Positions 1 to 36,478 of a stretch of 64,000 nucleotides of DNA are shown here, piece after piece. Source of the DNA: Hypomesus transpacificus (lineage: Eukaryota > Chordata > Actinopteri > Osmeriformes > Osmeridae); NCBI RefSeq assembly GCF_021917145.1, contig NC_061070.1:12239390-12303389 (forward strand), in the 5' to 3' direction. The notes beneath the pieces were generated by a model. The model saw only the letters and a program-made list of their open reading frames with translations. It was not told where the DNA came from and made no database searches. The position numbers and the translations under genes are program-made. Each line of letters begins with the position of its first letter. Within the stretch, counting starts at the first letter, position 1.

Positions 1-1413
1 AATGTCAAAACTAATAAAATAAGTTTGTGTATGAGATGACTCAAGCAATCCTTTTTATTTGTTCCCCCCGTTTCCCTTATGAGAAAACGAGTCTTCACCT
101 GAAGGAATACAGACAGGGATGTTAAGAAGATGATTACATTGACAAGCACCCCACACATCACTGCTTATCAAAGCTTTTGTCTGTGAGATGTAATGACAGA
201 AATAATCATCAGATAAGCTTGCAGAGCATGAAAACCAATCGCTTCTCATCCCAATATCCTCAAAGCGTAGAATATAATTCTTTGAGCAAACAGACATTTC
301 CTTTAGGGGACAAGCCGTCGAGAGATGTATTATTATAAAGCTCTATGGAATTCACCTGATCTATGTTGCCTCGCTGACATAGATTTTGTGAAAAGATGAG
401 ATTGCTTTGACTGGGTGTCAACCAGACAGGTGTTTGTTCTCATACAAGGCCGCACCAGCTCTTGAATGTTGTCTACTTCAATAGAAAGGACAAAACTGGA
501 GGCTAGCTTCAGTTAGCGTTACAGTGACAGTGGTGCCAGAAAGTCAATGACTAGGCAGAGACCTTCAGTGGCTAATCCTTTCTAAATCTCTTAATATATC
601 CAACATACATACTTTATCTCCAATGGCTTGATTTCAGACGGATGATATCTTTCCATAATGGTCATCCCCAGAATTAAGTGTGGTCCAGTTCAGACGCAGA
701 CCAAATCTAACATACATGTACAAATAAACACACACAGACACACAGACACACACGCACAGACATTATCTCTTCTGTTGCCGTGCAGGAAAGGATTCAAACA
801 ATCTTAATTAATAGCTAAATGTATGCTGCATTTCGTTGCCTTGTACCTGTACTTGTGTAATGACAATAAAGTTGAATCTGATCTGATCTGATGCCTGTCA
901 AAGCCTAAATGAAACGGAAGGGTGGACGGGCGCATGAAGTGAAGGTATAATAATTCCATAGACCACTGTCGTACAATGAGATGTTAGGCTACTAACCAGG
1001 AGCAACCTCGCGTTACCTGCCCTATGAAAGGCAATTTTCGAGAGTCCTGAAAGTGCCCTGTTTTCTGTGGCACGCGCGTCGTATGCGCGCGCGCCGTTAC
1101 TTTCTGAGAGAAACTGGAGACACACCCGCCGGAGCCGATTGGTGGAACGTCACGCGGAGAAGACCCGAACGGAGGAGCTGATGAATTATAGATGGTGATA
1201 GAAAGCTGAGGATGCAGCTTTGGTCCCAAACACATCCCATCGACTTATAGTGCCCACAGCAAGCCAAACATTGCTTCAACGAGACGGTCCAAGTTCAACT
1301 AGCTTCGGCACCTGAGGAGGAGATGTATCTGAATCTCTGATTTCAACCACCTCTTTAGAAGAGCATCCCGGCACAAGAATTTACTCCGACAGGCACACCT
1401 TCACAAGGCTGAC
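1..1413 (+). other. Upstream flank, promoter and 5' UTR region of pcsk2
   Basis: No gene seen. It contains a (CA)n-like tract near 724-763, a LINE-type 3' tail at about 823-893, and a GC-richer segment at about 1070-1180 with a half-CRE (ACGTCA at 1147-1152) that probably belongs to the pcsk2 promoter or 5' leader. The transcription start is not determinable here. Confidence 0.4.
823..893 (+). repeat. 3' tail of a non-LTR retrotransposon
   Basis: The segment has the form of a fish LINE 3' end: TGTAATGACAATAAAGTTGA followed by a short tandem (ATCTG)n tail. Only the terminal ~70 bp is recognisable, so it is a severely 5'-truncated copy or fossil tail. The assignment comes from recall of the motif, not from alignment. 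Confidence 0.5.
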
Positions 1414-26030
<24,617 letters not shown>

Positions 26031-26770
26031 CTCACTACTGTCTGCATGACATGACTCTCTCCACTTCCTCTTTCTCTCTCTCTCTCTCTCCTGTCTTTTT
26101 CCTTCTCCCTCTCTTTCTCCCCCTCCCCCCTTTTGTCTTTCGCTTCCTTGGACGGACGCCCCCCTCCACCTGCGTCCCACAACTCACCTTGTTTCCCTCT
26201 TTCACCCTCCTGTCTCGTTCGCCCTCCTCTCCCCTTCCCCTTCTTCCTGTTTTTCTACCTCTCTGTCTCTCCTCTTCAGCCTTTCCTTTGCTTTAGTTTA
26301 TTCTGTACTTGACTTAGCCACCCCACCTTCTATGAATGTTTCTAGTTATCCAATCATGATAATACGTAACCTTCAATTAATCTGTTCTATGTAGAGAAAA
26401 CAAAGATCCCATCCAGCTTTCAATGTTTTTTACACTTTACGAAAAATGTATATAAACACAATATATACATCAGTATTTACACCATATCATGTTTTTGCTT
26501 TCCCTGCCCTCCACCTCTGATCAGGCAACTGATGTACAGTTTGTGACTGTAAATTATTTTTCCGTGTCATTCTACTTAAAGTTGAATATCTTGCAAGCAG
26601 AGCAGTGATACTTCTTTCTGTTGATATTTTTGTGACAAGCACTGTTTATATAAACACGAGAAGGAACCGGTGATTTATTTTGCAGCCTGTGGTCTCGTCT
26701 CAAAAACGTATTTCATATCCTTTGACGTACGGTATATTATAATAATAAATTTATTCAGCTGTTTGTTAAA
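26031..26770 (+). other. pcsk2: pcsk2 3' UTR with polyadenylation signal
   Basis: Non-coding sequence after the stop, CT-rich from about 26,053 to 26,280. An AATAAA at 26,744-26,749 is the best polyadenylation signal, so the transcript probably ends near 26,770. The end is inferred from the motif. Confidence 0.6.
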
Positions 26771-27599
26771 GCACTTGAGTGATTTGCACCACTCTGCAAC
26801 AGTAAGGCAGGCAGGCAGGAACAGATGACAAATGATCTCAAAATGTGTCAGGAAATTGAAGGAGTGAAATTTGACTGTAGCTGAGAATACTAAGCTGTTT
26901 ATCCATCGCTGGTGCCATCACTATTCAATTTATTGCTCAGGTAAGTCATTGTCCATCACAGACCCCATCTTTAGACCACCAGGCCTGCATGTGCAATAGG
27001 AAACACTGTCAGTATAATCAAATATGTACATATGCACAGACCTGGAATCTGTCATACAGTAAACATAATATCTCATTTCAATAATAGAGAATGTGCTCAC
27101 TTCCACTTTAACCCTCCACTCTTATTCTCGATCTAATTCTTATTCCATGTCTCAACCTGTCAATCTTTCTACTCCCTCCCTCTCTCTCCCTCTCTCTGTC
27201 TCTCTCCCACCGTCCACTCTCTCAAAGGGAGAGTGGATTAAACAGGTGGCACTGTGTGCTCCTTCAGGTCATGTTGATGAAAAATGGATGAGGCCCCTCC
27301 AGACACTACACTGCACTTGAAAACGGTGCCTACTCCAGGGTGTGATAGAGAGAGGATACAAATACAGAGAAATACATCGAGAAAAGGAGACTTCACGAAG
27401 GCACTGTCTGCGTACTAAAACATGTACTAGACTCATTTTTACTAGACTAGTACTCCACTAAAAAGAGAACTGGCTCTTCTCAAGCCCCACACAATAATAT
27501 GAGATCAGGGGGAATGCTGTGTTCACAAAGCAGGCACCAAAAATATGTGGGGTTTCAAATCAAAACACAGGTGACAACATGTTCATTCAAAGATTGAAT
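26771..27599. other. Intergenic spacer between convergent pcsk2 and bfsp1
   Basis: About 830 bp with no gene, only a CT-rich patch at about 27,170-27,210. The two genes face each other tail to tail. Confidence 0.6.
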
Positions 27600-27601
27600 T
27601 T

Positions 27602-28067
27602 TTTATTAATTATCAGAACAATTGTATACACAGCAAAACTGTGTTAAGGGCAGTTAATGGCAATCAATTAAGCAAATTAACTCTCAAGGGAAGATTAGGC
27701 AACGTATGGCAGGGTGGTAGCATTTGTGTTTTATCATTTTTTAAATCATTTTTTTAGGTGACGAGTCGCATGGCTTGGAATTTGTCTTCCAAGTTTTCAG
27801 ACAGTAAAGGCGTAAGGCGTGGGCATAGGCAGGAACGTCAACAGCAGCACTGCGGAGCCAGAGAGTGCAAACAGGTTGAGGAGCATTAAGGAATGTGTTA
27901 GGATTTTAGAAGTAGGGTTCTTTATCTGTTGGAGAACTGGCATTTAACACAACTGGTCTCTCAGACTCTTTTAATAGGAGGGTCGCATATCATATCAGTC
28001 TTTAGCCTTTTTGATGAAGTTGGTGAAGAGGTACGTCCAGATCTCTAGTCAGGTACAGGGCTCATCT
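27602..28067 (-). other. bfsp1: bfsp1 3' UTR with polyadenylation signal
   Basis: Sequence below the stop codon with no further frame. A minus-strand AATAAA at 27,607-27,602 is the likely polyadenylation signal, so the transcript end is near 27,585. This is inferred from the motif. Confidence 0.55.
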
Positions 28068-28972
28068 TCAGTGTTTCTTCTTGCTGGTCTTCTCAATCAT
28101 GGTCTCCACCACCATGGCTGTTTGCTCATATCCCTTCACCTTGTTGTCATCTGAGAATTTCTCCACAGACTCCACCAGCTCCACCTTCTCGTAGCTCATG
28201 GAGTCTGGGGGCATGCTGCTGGTGCTGAGGGGGGAAGGCATGGATGGGTGACCCCTGCGCCCGTCGTCATCCTTCCCACCTCTGGGGCCAGGGCCTGGAG
28301 CAGGGTTGGGCTGTGGGGTAGGACCAGGGTCCTTAGGTCTGGAATGGGGATCTCCATTTCTGTGCTTCCCCTTCCCTCGACCTCCTTTGCCGCTCTCTCC
28401 ATCTGAGGGTAGGGTTGGATCGAGGTGGCCTGGACCTGGCATGGGCATAGGCATGGGCATAGGCATAGGCTGAGGTGGGGTGGGGAAGGGGCTGTAAGGG
28501 TCATAGGGGGACATCATGTTGTCCCTGATGGTGACAAAGACGTGTCCGGCAGAGGGGCTGGAGGAGTAGAAGCAGGGGTGCAGGTAGCTGCCGTCACCTG
28601 TGACCAGCACATAGCGCCCTTTGGTGTAAAAGTCGGCGATAGGCTCCGGCTTGCTCTTGTACTTCCGCATGCGGTCCCTGACGATGTTGCAGAGGGTGTC
28701 GAAGGCCTTGCTGATCTGCGCCCCGTCCGGCACATCCTGGGGAGACACGCCCGTAAACAGGGGACTCTGCTCCACCCTGTTGGCTCCCTCGCCTCCCTCC
28801 TCCTGCACCGCCAGTCCTCGCTTCTGGTCCTCGGTGGCCTCCCCCGCTTTCTCATCCTGGCCGCTGTCCATCACGTCCTTGGGGGTGATTTCTCTCTTCT
28901 TCATGACCTTCTTGGCCAGGTTCTTCTGACGGGGTTTGATATTGGTAATGTCTTGGATGGCTTGAGTGAGGT
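28068..28972 (-). CDS. bfsp1: bfsp1 coding exon 8: tail domain
   Basis: 905 nt. It encodes [31 protein letters not shown] at the predicted processing site, [20 protein letters not shown] (mammalian RHVLVTGDANYVDPRFY), a (Met-Pro)5 run, low-complexity G/K/P sequence and the terminal EKTSKKKH stop. The minus-strand acceptor is gttggcag. Confidence 0.95.
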
Positions 28973-31353
28973 CTGCCAACACATGATGTCAAAATGAATA
29001 CAAACACGCAGACAGAATTGACATATGATTCGCAAAAGTCACTTGACAACATGTTAGCGCTCAGATATGTGTTACAGATACCAAACAAAAGCCTCTACGA
29101 TGAGCCACCACTCCCTGCCAAGATATACAACAGCCTTTTGTAACAAACACTTAGCCATCGTCTCATCAGCAGTGTATCATCAGCAAAAGCCAGAAATAGA
29201 CCTCAAACTCAAGGCTTTATTTATTGGTTTGATTGTTTTGTTTTGTAAGCCTTTTGTTCCAGACAGCAAAAGGCCCTTGACGGTGAGTCAAGCCCCTATA
29301 GCCCTTGTGTGGCTGAATCTATGAGAACCCCTCAATAGCTATCACGGACAGCTCCTGTGTGTGATGGCAGCTTAAGTGTCTTCTCCATAGAGATGAGTGT
29401 AAAACTGCGGTGTGATGGGGGCTGTGGGCCTCACCTCTCCCCCTGCTCGGAGCGCTGGGTGTGTGGGTGTAGCGGTAATTGGTAGTGAACAGGGTAATGG
29501 GAGTCCCAATTATCGCTGAATTCAACCTGCAAACAGAGAACCAGGGCCAGCATGTCAGCAACATAATACCACATGAAAAGGTACAATAGTGTCAGTCTGC
29601 AACGAAAGTAAGAACTGGTGCATTCAGACTAATAAGATCTAAAGGTAGTATGAGTAATTATGATTTTGAGAAGAATGAAAGGTAATTTTATGCAGCAAAT
29701 TTTAGAGAAAAGAACAGACTCTGTATTACAGTAATAAACAAATGGATATACAACTATTCCTGAAGCTGAGCAGGATGTCATGCACAACATGAAAGGTGAA
29801 TGTGCTGTGTCTATTGAAAAGGGTTCATGTCATACAAGATATAAGCGTGTATGTGTGTGTGTTGATGAATGTTACCTGTTGTCCTCATTCTCGATGATCC
29901 TCTTGTACCTCTCCAACTCGTTCTCCAGGGAGGTCTGGTACATGGCCAGGTGACGACACTCGTTGGTTAACCTCTCCAGGGACTTTTCGGCCTCCTCGAT
30001 CTCCTTCCTCAGAGAATCAATCTTTTCGTTGTACATCTGGATCTCATCATCGTAGCTCTCCTGAGTGTTCTTTATGCTTTGCTCCAACCCTGTGGTCTGA
30101 AAGAGAACAAAATGTTGTGAGGAGAGGAGGAGAAATGAAGAGAGAGAATAAGTGGAATGTTTTCATGTGACATTAGAAAACAGTATTCAAACATTGGCCT
30201 TTAGATGTTTTTGATGACAGAGTTAATAATCATTTAGCAAATATGACAATCTGTGAGGAAAATATTCACTTGGTCTTTGTAAAGGTTACTCTTTCTTACG
30301 GTCCTCTCCAAATCTCCTGTCAGTTCACAAATTGCCATGGAAACTCAAACTCATGAACCAGCTGTCTGATTATAATCACTGTCTGAAGAATAATTATTTC
30401 TGGAACCTAAATCCCTTGACTGCCGACTGAGGAAGGTAAGGGCTTTAGAAAAGTGCAGATGTCGTTCGTATCCACCATTGGATGCAAATATTATGTTAAC
30501 GAAAATTACAAACTTCTGAAAAATCCTTTGATGGATGAATTTCTCTCTCAAGTAGAAATCGTACAACAAGGATATTAATATGTCTTTAAAAAGAACATTT
30601 ATGGGAGACTGACAATTAGCAGATACATGCTACATAACATAAAGAGAGTGAAGAGCAGCATTTGATATCTATCGTAAAAACCTGTGTGTGTTTGTGTGTG
30701 GGGGGAGACGACGACAAAATGAACATCACTGATTATAGACTCAATTTGATAAGAGATGTTGCTCTCTTCTATTTTCTCCTTTCCTCTACCACATATTCAT
30801 GGCCAGGTAATGTCTGACACCTAGTGGTGAACCTGTGCAACAGCTCCCAAGATTTACCCTTAGGACTACGTTGAGCTACCCATCATCGTCCTATCTCAGT
30901 AATCTTAAGTGGATGCCTCTTTCTGTGTATTATTCTGTAATGCTATGTTCAAATGTCCAAATCAACCCTCTCCCATACCTTACCTATACCTCTTCCACCT
31001 TTCACATCTGTGTACACATGAATTCTGAGCCTCGGTGGCATTAGACTACTGTCAGGGTTGTCATGGTGACAGTGAGTGACTCACCTCAGTCTGAAGTCGC
31101 TGCTTCTGCAACTGTAGCTGACAGAGGGCAGTCTTGTACTCCTCCAGCTGGCTCTGTAGGCCCGGAACCTTCCTCTGGGCCAGTAGCTTCTCTTGCTCCT
31201 ACGCACACACACACACACACACAGTCCAGTGCAGTTAATGAAATAAAACACATTTTCTAGTCTCTTCAATAATCAATTTAGAAGGCAAGCCTCATTATAC
31301 AATTTCTCCCAGTCTACCTATCTTTATCTAATGTGACACGTCAGATCTACACA

Positions 31354-31424
<71 letters not shown>

Positions 31425-33191
31425 TCGCACACATGCAGACCCACGCACATACACACACAGGAATGCTAATATGCCCTTACCTCGGAGATGCCAACTGTCA
31501 TGTTGGGCATCAGGGGCAGGGTCTGGTTGATCTGGTGCAGAATGTTGACATATGTCTGGATCTCAGCCAGGTTCTAATGAACAAACAGAATAGGTCATCA
31601 AGTGAAGATAACCCAAGGAGACTCCAAAATCAGTACATACAGTTCATGGCACACATGAAATACTCTCCTGGCACATTCCACAAAGTGGAAAGATGCTCAC
31701 TGCATCATAACATCCCCAGACAGTTACGTATACTACAAAACATGGCCCTTAACCGTGTTTTATAACCGAAGTGCTTTATTCCATCAGATCGACCATCTTA
31801 TATTGGCACATTTAGCAGGGCTGCATCTCCTGCACAATTACATCTGAAACGAAAGTGGGAACAATGCAGGGGACACACAATGTCATGGTCGATCTATCGA
31901 CTGTCTCTTTGATGATGTGGCTCCTCCACTGACCCTAACGTAGCCCACTTTTACAGTGAACTACAACAAAGACACATTGATTTACATGACATAGTGCGAT
32001 CAATGTCTGGTAATTATGTTGAGAGGCGACAAAATGCACAATATCTGTCTTTGTTGGAATTTGTATGTATGGGTAGGCTGCATGTGTTCTAAAGGTATTC
32101 AATGTCATAATGCATTTGAACCCTTAAGGCATAATGCATTTGAGACCTTATATAACATAAAAGTTCAGACAAAGACACAAGTCGATAGATCGCAAGGACA
32201 TTTTGTTTACCGTACACAGTTCGTACCTTCTTTTCAGATGTTGTTCTACAGGAGACTCAGGCTAGGTAAATGTTGCCATTATGAGATGGTCGATCTGATT
32301 GAACTAAGTACTGCTGTTATTAGAAAGGGGGGTTGGGGAGGCTGAGGTGGGGAACGGTCTTTTTTGCACAGGGTTTTGTGGGGACAGCATGTCCTTTAAT
32401 AGCACTATAGCCATACTAGAGAAGAGGTGTGAAATTGTATAGCCTGCGGTTGAGCCCATAATCACTATCATAGAATCTTAATCTGTCTCATTATGCTGTG
32501 TTTCCAGAGCTCTTTTTCAGTATAAACAAATTACCAATAAATATGTGTGCAATGAAATGAAAAAATTAATAGCCCAAGGAGTGGGCAAATAAGTGTTTTT
32601 TTCTGGGTAAACATCCTGCCACTAAGTAGGATTATTACGTAAAGCAATTAGACATTAATTACATTTGAGTATCCTATGATTGGATAGTTATACTTTGTCT
32701 GGCAGGTGTCAATATGGTCATATTCACTGGCTTTCTGAGCTGTCTGGCTTACCCTATTAATCATATTGTAGGTACCTTTAGTGTGTACTACAGAGTAAAC
32801 CTGAGGCTCTATTACATTACCATTACATTTACATTTAGTCATTTAGCAGACGCTCTTATCCAGAGCGACTTACAGTAAGTATCTTTAGGCTTGAACAGAG
32901 ATTTTTAGGAATGAGATTGAGGAACAGAGATTTTTAGGAATGCTTCGCTCAGCTGAGAAGTAATGCCAGTAGTAACCTAAAGATTGCTAACTATTACATC
33001 ACTGACCTTCTTGTGTCTGTCTTTGGTAGAGTTGATGTCATCCTGAAGAAACTGGGACTGAATCTGATACTCCAGATTGCCCAGGAGAGCAGAGTCTGCT
33101 TCCTGTTAGAAAGGAGAAGAAAAGGAGGGAAATTAGGTATCAATGATAAATCAAACAGTTTATCCAAAGTTATCCAAGGATATTGCTGCAA

Positions 33192-33226
<35 letters not shown>

Positions 33227-34651
33227 TACATAGTATTGGATAATGCCCTACACTATGGTTGTGTGTGAAGACCTAACATCCACAATGAGGTACATCACTA
33301 TATTTTGACTGATTGCTGAATCATTGCTAAAATCACTCACTGTTTGAGTTAAGGAAACAGTGAAGCATGAATATAATTGAGTTATTGTTGTTAAGTTATA
33401 TTTCACTAAAAGCATACCTTGTTGAGTTGTTCCAATGTGCCTCTAAGTTGCTCCTGATATTCACATTCATTTCTATATCTACAAAGAAAACAAAGATTCG
33501 ATTTTCAATTTCATTTTGCCTGCCGATAAGAAGAATGTTCAAACCGCTGTGACATTTTCTTTCAACAATTACGGTGATTGCATTCTAATTCTTCTCGCTG
33601 CTCTTGTTTTTAAACGCTCCTACTTCTAACAAAGCCACATCTCTCATTATGTTACCCTGTTTCTATCCTAGTCTGAACGATCCAGAGTGCCACTAACACC
33701 ACACTCAACATGATCTGTGGTAAGGTGACACCAACAGCAATAAGGCCCTGGGTTTGATTAATGCTTGTGGTACAGTTTGGTGCTCAGGTGGACCATGTAC
33801 CGGGCCTTACTCTGTGGAGTTTGCATGTTATACTGGTACTCACATGGGTTTCCTCCACAAATAACCCCTATGTTTCTCTCTTGCCCATGTCCCTGGCCAG
33901 AACATGAGGAGAGCACTTGGCCTTTGCCCCCTTGATATGACTGATCACTGCTCCTGTGTGTGTATGTTCTAAGTGTCCCAACTTCTGCACGCATGTTTAT
34001 GATGATGGACAAATATAGTGTATTCTTCATTATCATCAGCGGTCTATCAGGCATATAATGACCTTTGTGCACCCTTTCTCTATTCCCAGTGTCAAGTTTT
34101 GTCTGCAGTTTTAACACTGACATTTGTATGTTTACAAACCTCTCGAAATGATTTACAATTAACTGTCCAAGGCTGCATACCATAGCTTGGACCACAGCCA
34201 TAGGACAACCAACTAATATACAACATTAAAACACATTACATAGTGAAGAGGCATCGCTTCAGTACATTGCCACCACATACTTGTTGGTATACTCATCCAG
34301 CATACGGCAAGCATCTTTCAGCTCGCGGTTGAGTTTTGCATGGTCTGCTGAGAGCTCGCGGATACGCTGACGGTTGAGATTGATCTGCTCAGTAAAGGCC
34401 TCTTCCAGGCCGCTGGCCTCCTCCATGCGCTGTAGCGTTTCCAGCTGCCTACGGAATACGGCGTTACGCTGCTCCAGTACCCGCGCCCGGTTTATGTAAC
34501 GGGCAAAACGGCTGTTGAGCTCCTGGAGGCTCTCCCATCCCTGGATAGCAGAGGCACCGGCTGATGCATCCGAACTAGAGGGCTCCTCAAAGACGTCGGA
34601 GCGCTCATACTTTTCCTTGCGCACTTCGCGCCGGTAGCTGGTCTTGAACAT
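28068..34651 (-). CDS. bfsp1: Filensin (beaded filament structural protein 1), 8 coding exons, complete
   Basis: Coding exons on the minus strand, 5' to 3': 34651-34281, 33478-33418, 33102-33007, 31573-31481, 31198-31085, 30096-29876, 29526-29435, 28972-28068. All are GT-AG, with phases joining to 650 codons (human filensin 665). Filensin is a divergent intermediate-filament protein that co-assembles with phakinin (bfsp2) into the beaded filaments of lens fibre cells. Seen: short head (1-38), coil start [20 protein letters not shown] (39-58) with [17 protein letters not shown], rod end [11 protein letters not shown] (309-319), then a long tail. The tail keeps VPDGAQISK (430-438), the family's processing/myristoylation site, a Met-Pro dipeptide run, a G/K/P-rich stretch and the C-terminal block [10 protein letters not shown]...[10 protein letters not shown] matching the mammalian end. 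It is adjacent and convergent to pcsk2. Confidence 0.95.
29435..29526 (-). CDS. bfsp1: bfsp1 coding exon 7 (92 nt)
   Basis: Encodes [20 protein letters not shown] then [11 protein letters not shown], the start of the tail (mammalian RLTSAFIETPIPLFT). The acceptor is gcag and the donor GAGAG|GTGAGG, phase 1. Confidence 0.92.
29876..30096 (-). CDS. bfsp1: bfsp1 coding exon 6: coil 2 and rod end
   Basis: 221 nt encoding [20 protein letters not shown] through [13 protein letters not shown]. The rod terminus is diverged from the usual TYRKLLEGEE as in other filensins. It ends in phase 2 (AACAG|GTAACA). Confidence 0.94.
31085..31198 (-). CDS. bfsp1: bfsp1 coding exon 5 (114 nt)
   Basis: Encodes [20 protein letters not shown] then [18 protein letters not shown], a coil 2 segment. 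Boundaries are gtag|GAGCAA and GAG|GTGAGT, phase 0. Confidence 0.92.
31351..31422. repeat. (CA)n microsatellite, bfsp1 intron 4 acceptor side/intron 3 boundary
   Basis: About 35 CA dinucleotides between bfsp1 exons 5 and 4 (intron 4 on the minus strand, 31,199-31,480). A shorter CA tract lies at 31,204-31,222. Confidence 0.95.
31481..31573 (-). CDS. bfsp1: bfsp1 coding exon 4 (93 nt)
   Basis: Encodes [20 protein letters not shown] then [11 protein letters not shown], the linker between coils (mammalian LLEIQTYISILQQII). Boundaries are ttag|AACCTG and GAG|GTAAGG. Confidence 0.92.
31758..32322. mobile_element. Long imperfect inverted-repeat element, bfsp1 intron 3
   Basis: Two arms of about 155 bp are imperfect reverse complements: 31,758-31,911 and 32,169-32,322. 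The best-matched core is ATCAGATCGACCATCT at 31,783-31,798 against its complement at 32,284-32,299. A second matched block is GATCTATCGACT near 31,891-31,902. A spacer of about 255 bp contains a short tandem CATAATGCATTTGA pair. There is no open coding frame. It looks like an old non-autonomous fold-back DNA transposon, or two inverted copies of one repeat; the family is not recognised. Confidence 0.6.
32815..32881 (-). repeat. Truncated tRNA-derived SINE tail, bfsp1 intron 3
   Basis: Only the 3' part of the SINE is present on the minus strand (ACTTACTGTAAGTCGCTCTG then GATAAGAGCGTCTGCTAAAT). The tRNA-like head is missing. Confidence 0.85.
33007..33102 (-). CDS. bfsp1: bfsp1 coding exon 3 (96 nt)
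   Basis: Encodes [20 protein letters not shown] then [12 protein letters not shown], coil residues 145-176, matching mammalian EADEALLHNL...DRHKK. Phase 0 both sides; donor AAG|GTCAGT. Confidence 0.93.
33197..33228. repeat. (TA)n microsatellite, bfsp1 intron 2
   Basis: About 14 TA dinucleotides between bfsp1 exons 3 and 2. Confidence 0.9.
33418..33478 (-). CDS. bfsp1: bfsp1 coding exon 2 (61 nt)
   Basis: Encodes [20 protein letters not shown] plus K, matching the KYRNEC motif of mammalian filensin. Boundaries are tag|ATATAG and AAG|GTATGC; it ends in phase 0. Confidence 0.92.
34281..34651 (-). CDS. bfsp1: bfsp1 coding exon 1: head and first coiled coil
   Basis: Start codon at 34,651. 371 nt encoding [12 protein letters not shown], the helix initiation motif and coil 1 through CRMLDEYTN. 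The donor is AACAA|GTATGT (minus strand), phase 2. Confidence 0.94.
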
Positions 34652-35308
34652 GCTGTTGACACTGTTCCGCTGCCTGGGTTGATGTTATACCCGGTGTGCG
34701 TGGTCCCCTTCAGCACCTTTAGCGTGTGAAAACTCGGCTGCTCACCCTCCACAGTCTCATGCTAGACTAAACGATGCCCGGCCCTTGCCGGCCGCGAAAT
34801 AGCCCCCCAAAATCTCCCACCTGCCGGTGACTACGCAAGCCACGCGCGTGGTGGCTTCCAGATATTGTTTACGCCTTTGTGACTAAAGTTACAAAAGCTG
34901 GAGGAATGATGACAGGGCAGAAAGACCAAAACAACGAGAGGCTTGGCGAGAAGAGAACACTGCTGCGTCAAACAGACTATTATGAGAGCCCCCTTTGTTT
35001 TCGATCAGCTGTGGTTCTAGATCTGTTTGATTTAGAAAAAAGACTGAGCTTTTGTTTTGGTCTGAACATGTTGCCAACTGGCAAGGCCTTTAACATCAAC
35101 ACAAGTGGTTTGCCTATGAATGAACCACAACAAATACACTGTTTATAATAACCTGCAGAAAACTGACAAGCCTCCAGGAAAAGGAAAGATATTGATTGGT
35201 AGTGCAAACATTTCAAATGAGATGATTGACTGACAATTCAACTGATGATTTGATGGAATGGTGCAATGGTAGCCCATTTAATCAACCTGACACCAATAAA
35301 ACGTTAAC

Positions 35309-35501
35309 GGGAGTCAGATGGCTGAGCGGTTAGGGAATCGGGCTAGTCGTCAGAAGGTCGATGGTTCGATTTTCTGCAGTGCCAAATGACGTTGTGTACT
35401 TGGGCAAGGCACTTCACCCTACTTGCCTCGTGAGGAAATGTCCCTGTACTCACTGTGAGTCGCTCTGGATAAGAGCGTCTGCTAAATGACTAAATGTAAA
35501 A
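35309..35501 (+). repeat. tRNA-derived SINE upstream of bfsp1
   Basis: Near full-length: GGGAGTCAGATGGCTGAGCG head, B-box GGTTCGATT, body TTGGGCAAGGCACTTCACCC, tail GCTCTGGATAAGAGCGTCTG plus TAAATG. It is one of the best-preserved copies in the window. Confidence 0.9.
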
Positions 35502-35596
35502 AGAACAAATTGTTTTCAAATTCAGTATAGCAGTTTGTGTTCCCAAGGTTTAGCCTATCATGCCTATCATATTTTCCCTTGATATAATGTCCATTT

Positions 35597-35598
35597 GT

Positions 35599-35639
<41 letters not shown>

Positions 35640-35694
35640 GGAGAGAGAAACAGAGAGAGAGAGAGACAGAGAGAGTGAGAGAGAGAGACAGAGA

Positions 35695-35774
<80 letters not shown>

Positions 35775-35836
35775 CAGAGAGAGAGACAGAGAGAGAGAGA
35801 GAGACAGAGAGAGAGACAGAGAGAGAGACAGAGAGG
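35597..35836. repeat. (GA)n/(GACAGA)n microsatellite
   Basis: About 240 bp of GA dinucleotides with regular CAGA interruptions. The long Arg/Glu and Ser/Leu frames here are repeat artefacts. Confidence 0.95.
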
Positions 35837-36404
35837 GTAACAGTCAGCACATGGAGGCTTGTGTGTGGGTGTCTGGTCATTGCCCTGGGCTCTGCCAGGG
35901 GTGTGGGGTGGATAGTCAGTAACAGGATCACTCTGGACAGATCTGGGAGCTCTCTGCCAAAGGCTGAATGGGGAACATGCCCCATTGTATTACATCAGCA
36001 TTTCTGTGCCTAGAAAAGTGGGGGTTCTAGGAAGAGGTCACCAAGACCACTCCAAATGCCCTGCTTACGACAGGTCTGCTCTGTTTAAATCATGTGTATG
36101 TATTGAAAAAGAAATGTAAGTATTGCCTGAAGAAATTATGTGTATCACACATTTTTCTAATATCAACACAATCGTGCACATTATTTCAGGGAGCTGAGGA
36201 CTGGCTCATCAGTACACAGAAAACCCTTAAGAAACATAAAGGAACTCAAATGTAAAATGTGACATGGCATCCTTCACCAGGTGATCTCAATCCACATGCA
36301 ATTAAAATGCACCTTACACCATTACAGTTAACATTCTGCCGCAAGGCCTGTCCCGGTTCTCCTGAAGGTCCAAGTTAAATGACAGGTACAGTGGGAGGGA
36401 ACAT

Positions 36405-36478
36405 TTTTAATGTTTTTTAACCAGGCAGAATCATTTAAGAACAAATTCTTATTTCCAAAGATGGCCTGGCAAAAAGCA
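36405..36478. repeat. Dispersed repeat fragment
   Basis: Contains TTTTTAACCAGGCAGAATCA and TTAAGAACAAATTCTTATTT, a combination I recall from an interspersed fish repeat (a retroelement 3' end region). Short and degenerate; the family is not assigned. Confidence 0.45.

Noticed and set aside
28425..28997. 190-codon + strand frame antisense to bfsp1 exon 8
   Set aside because: Shadow of the real minus-strand exon; its codons mirror the bfsp1 tail, and no family is recognised.
32016..32345. 109-codon + strand frame in bfsp1 intron 3
   Set aside because: Lies inside the inverted-repeat element; no transposase or other domain seen.
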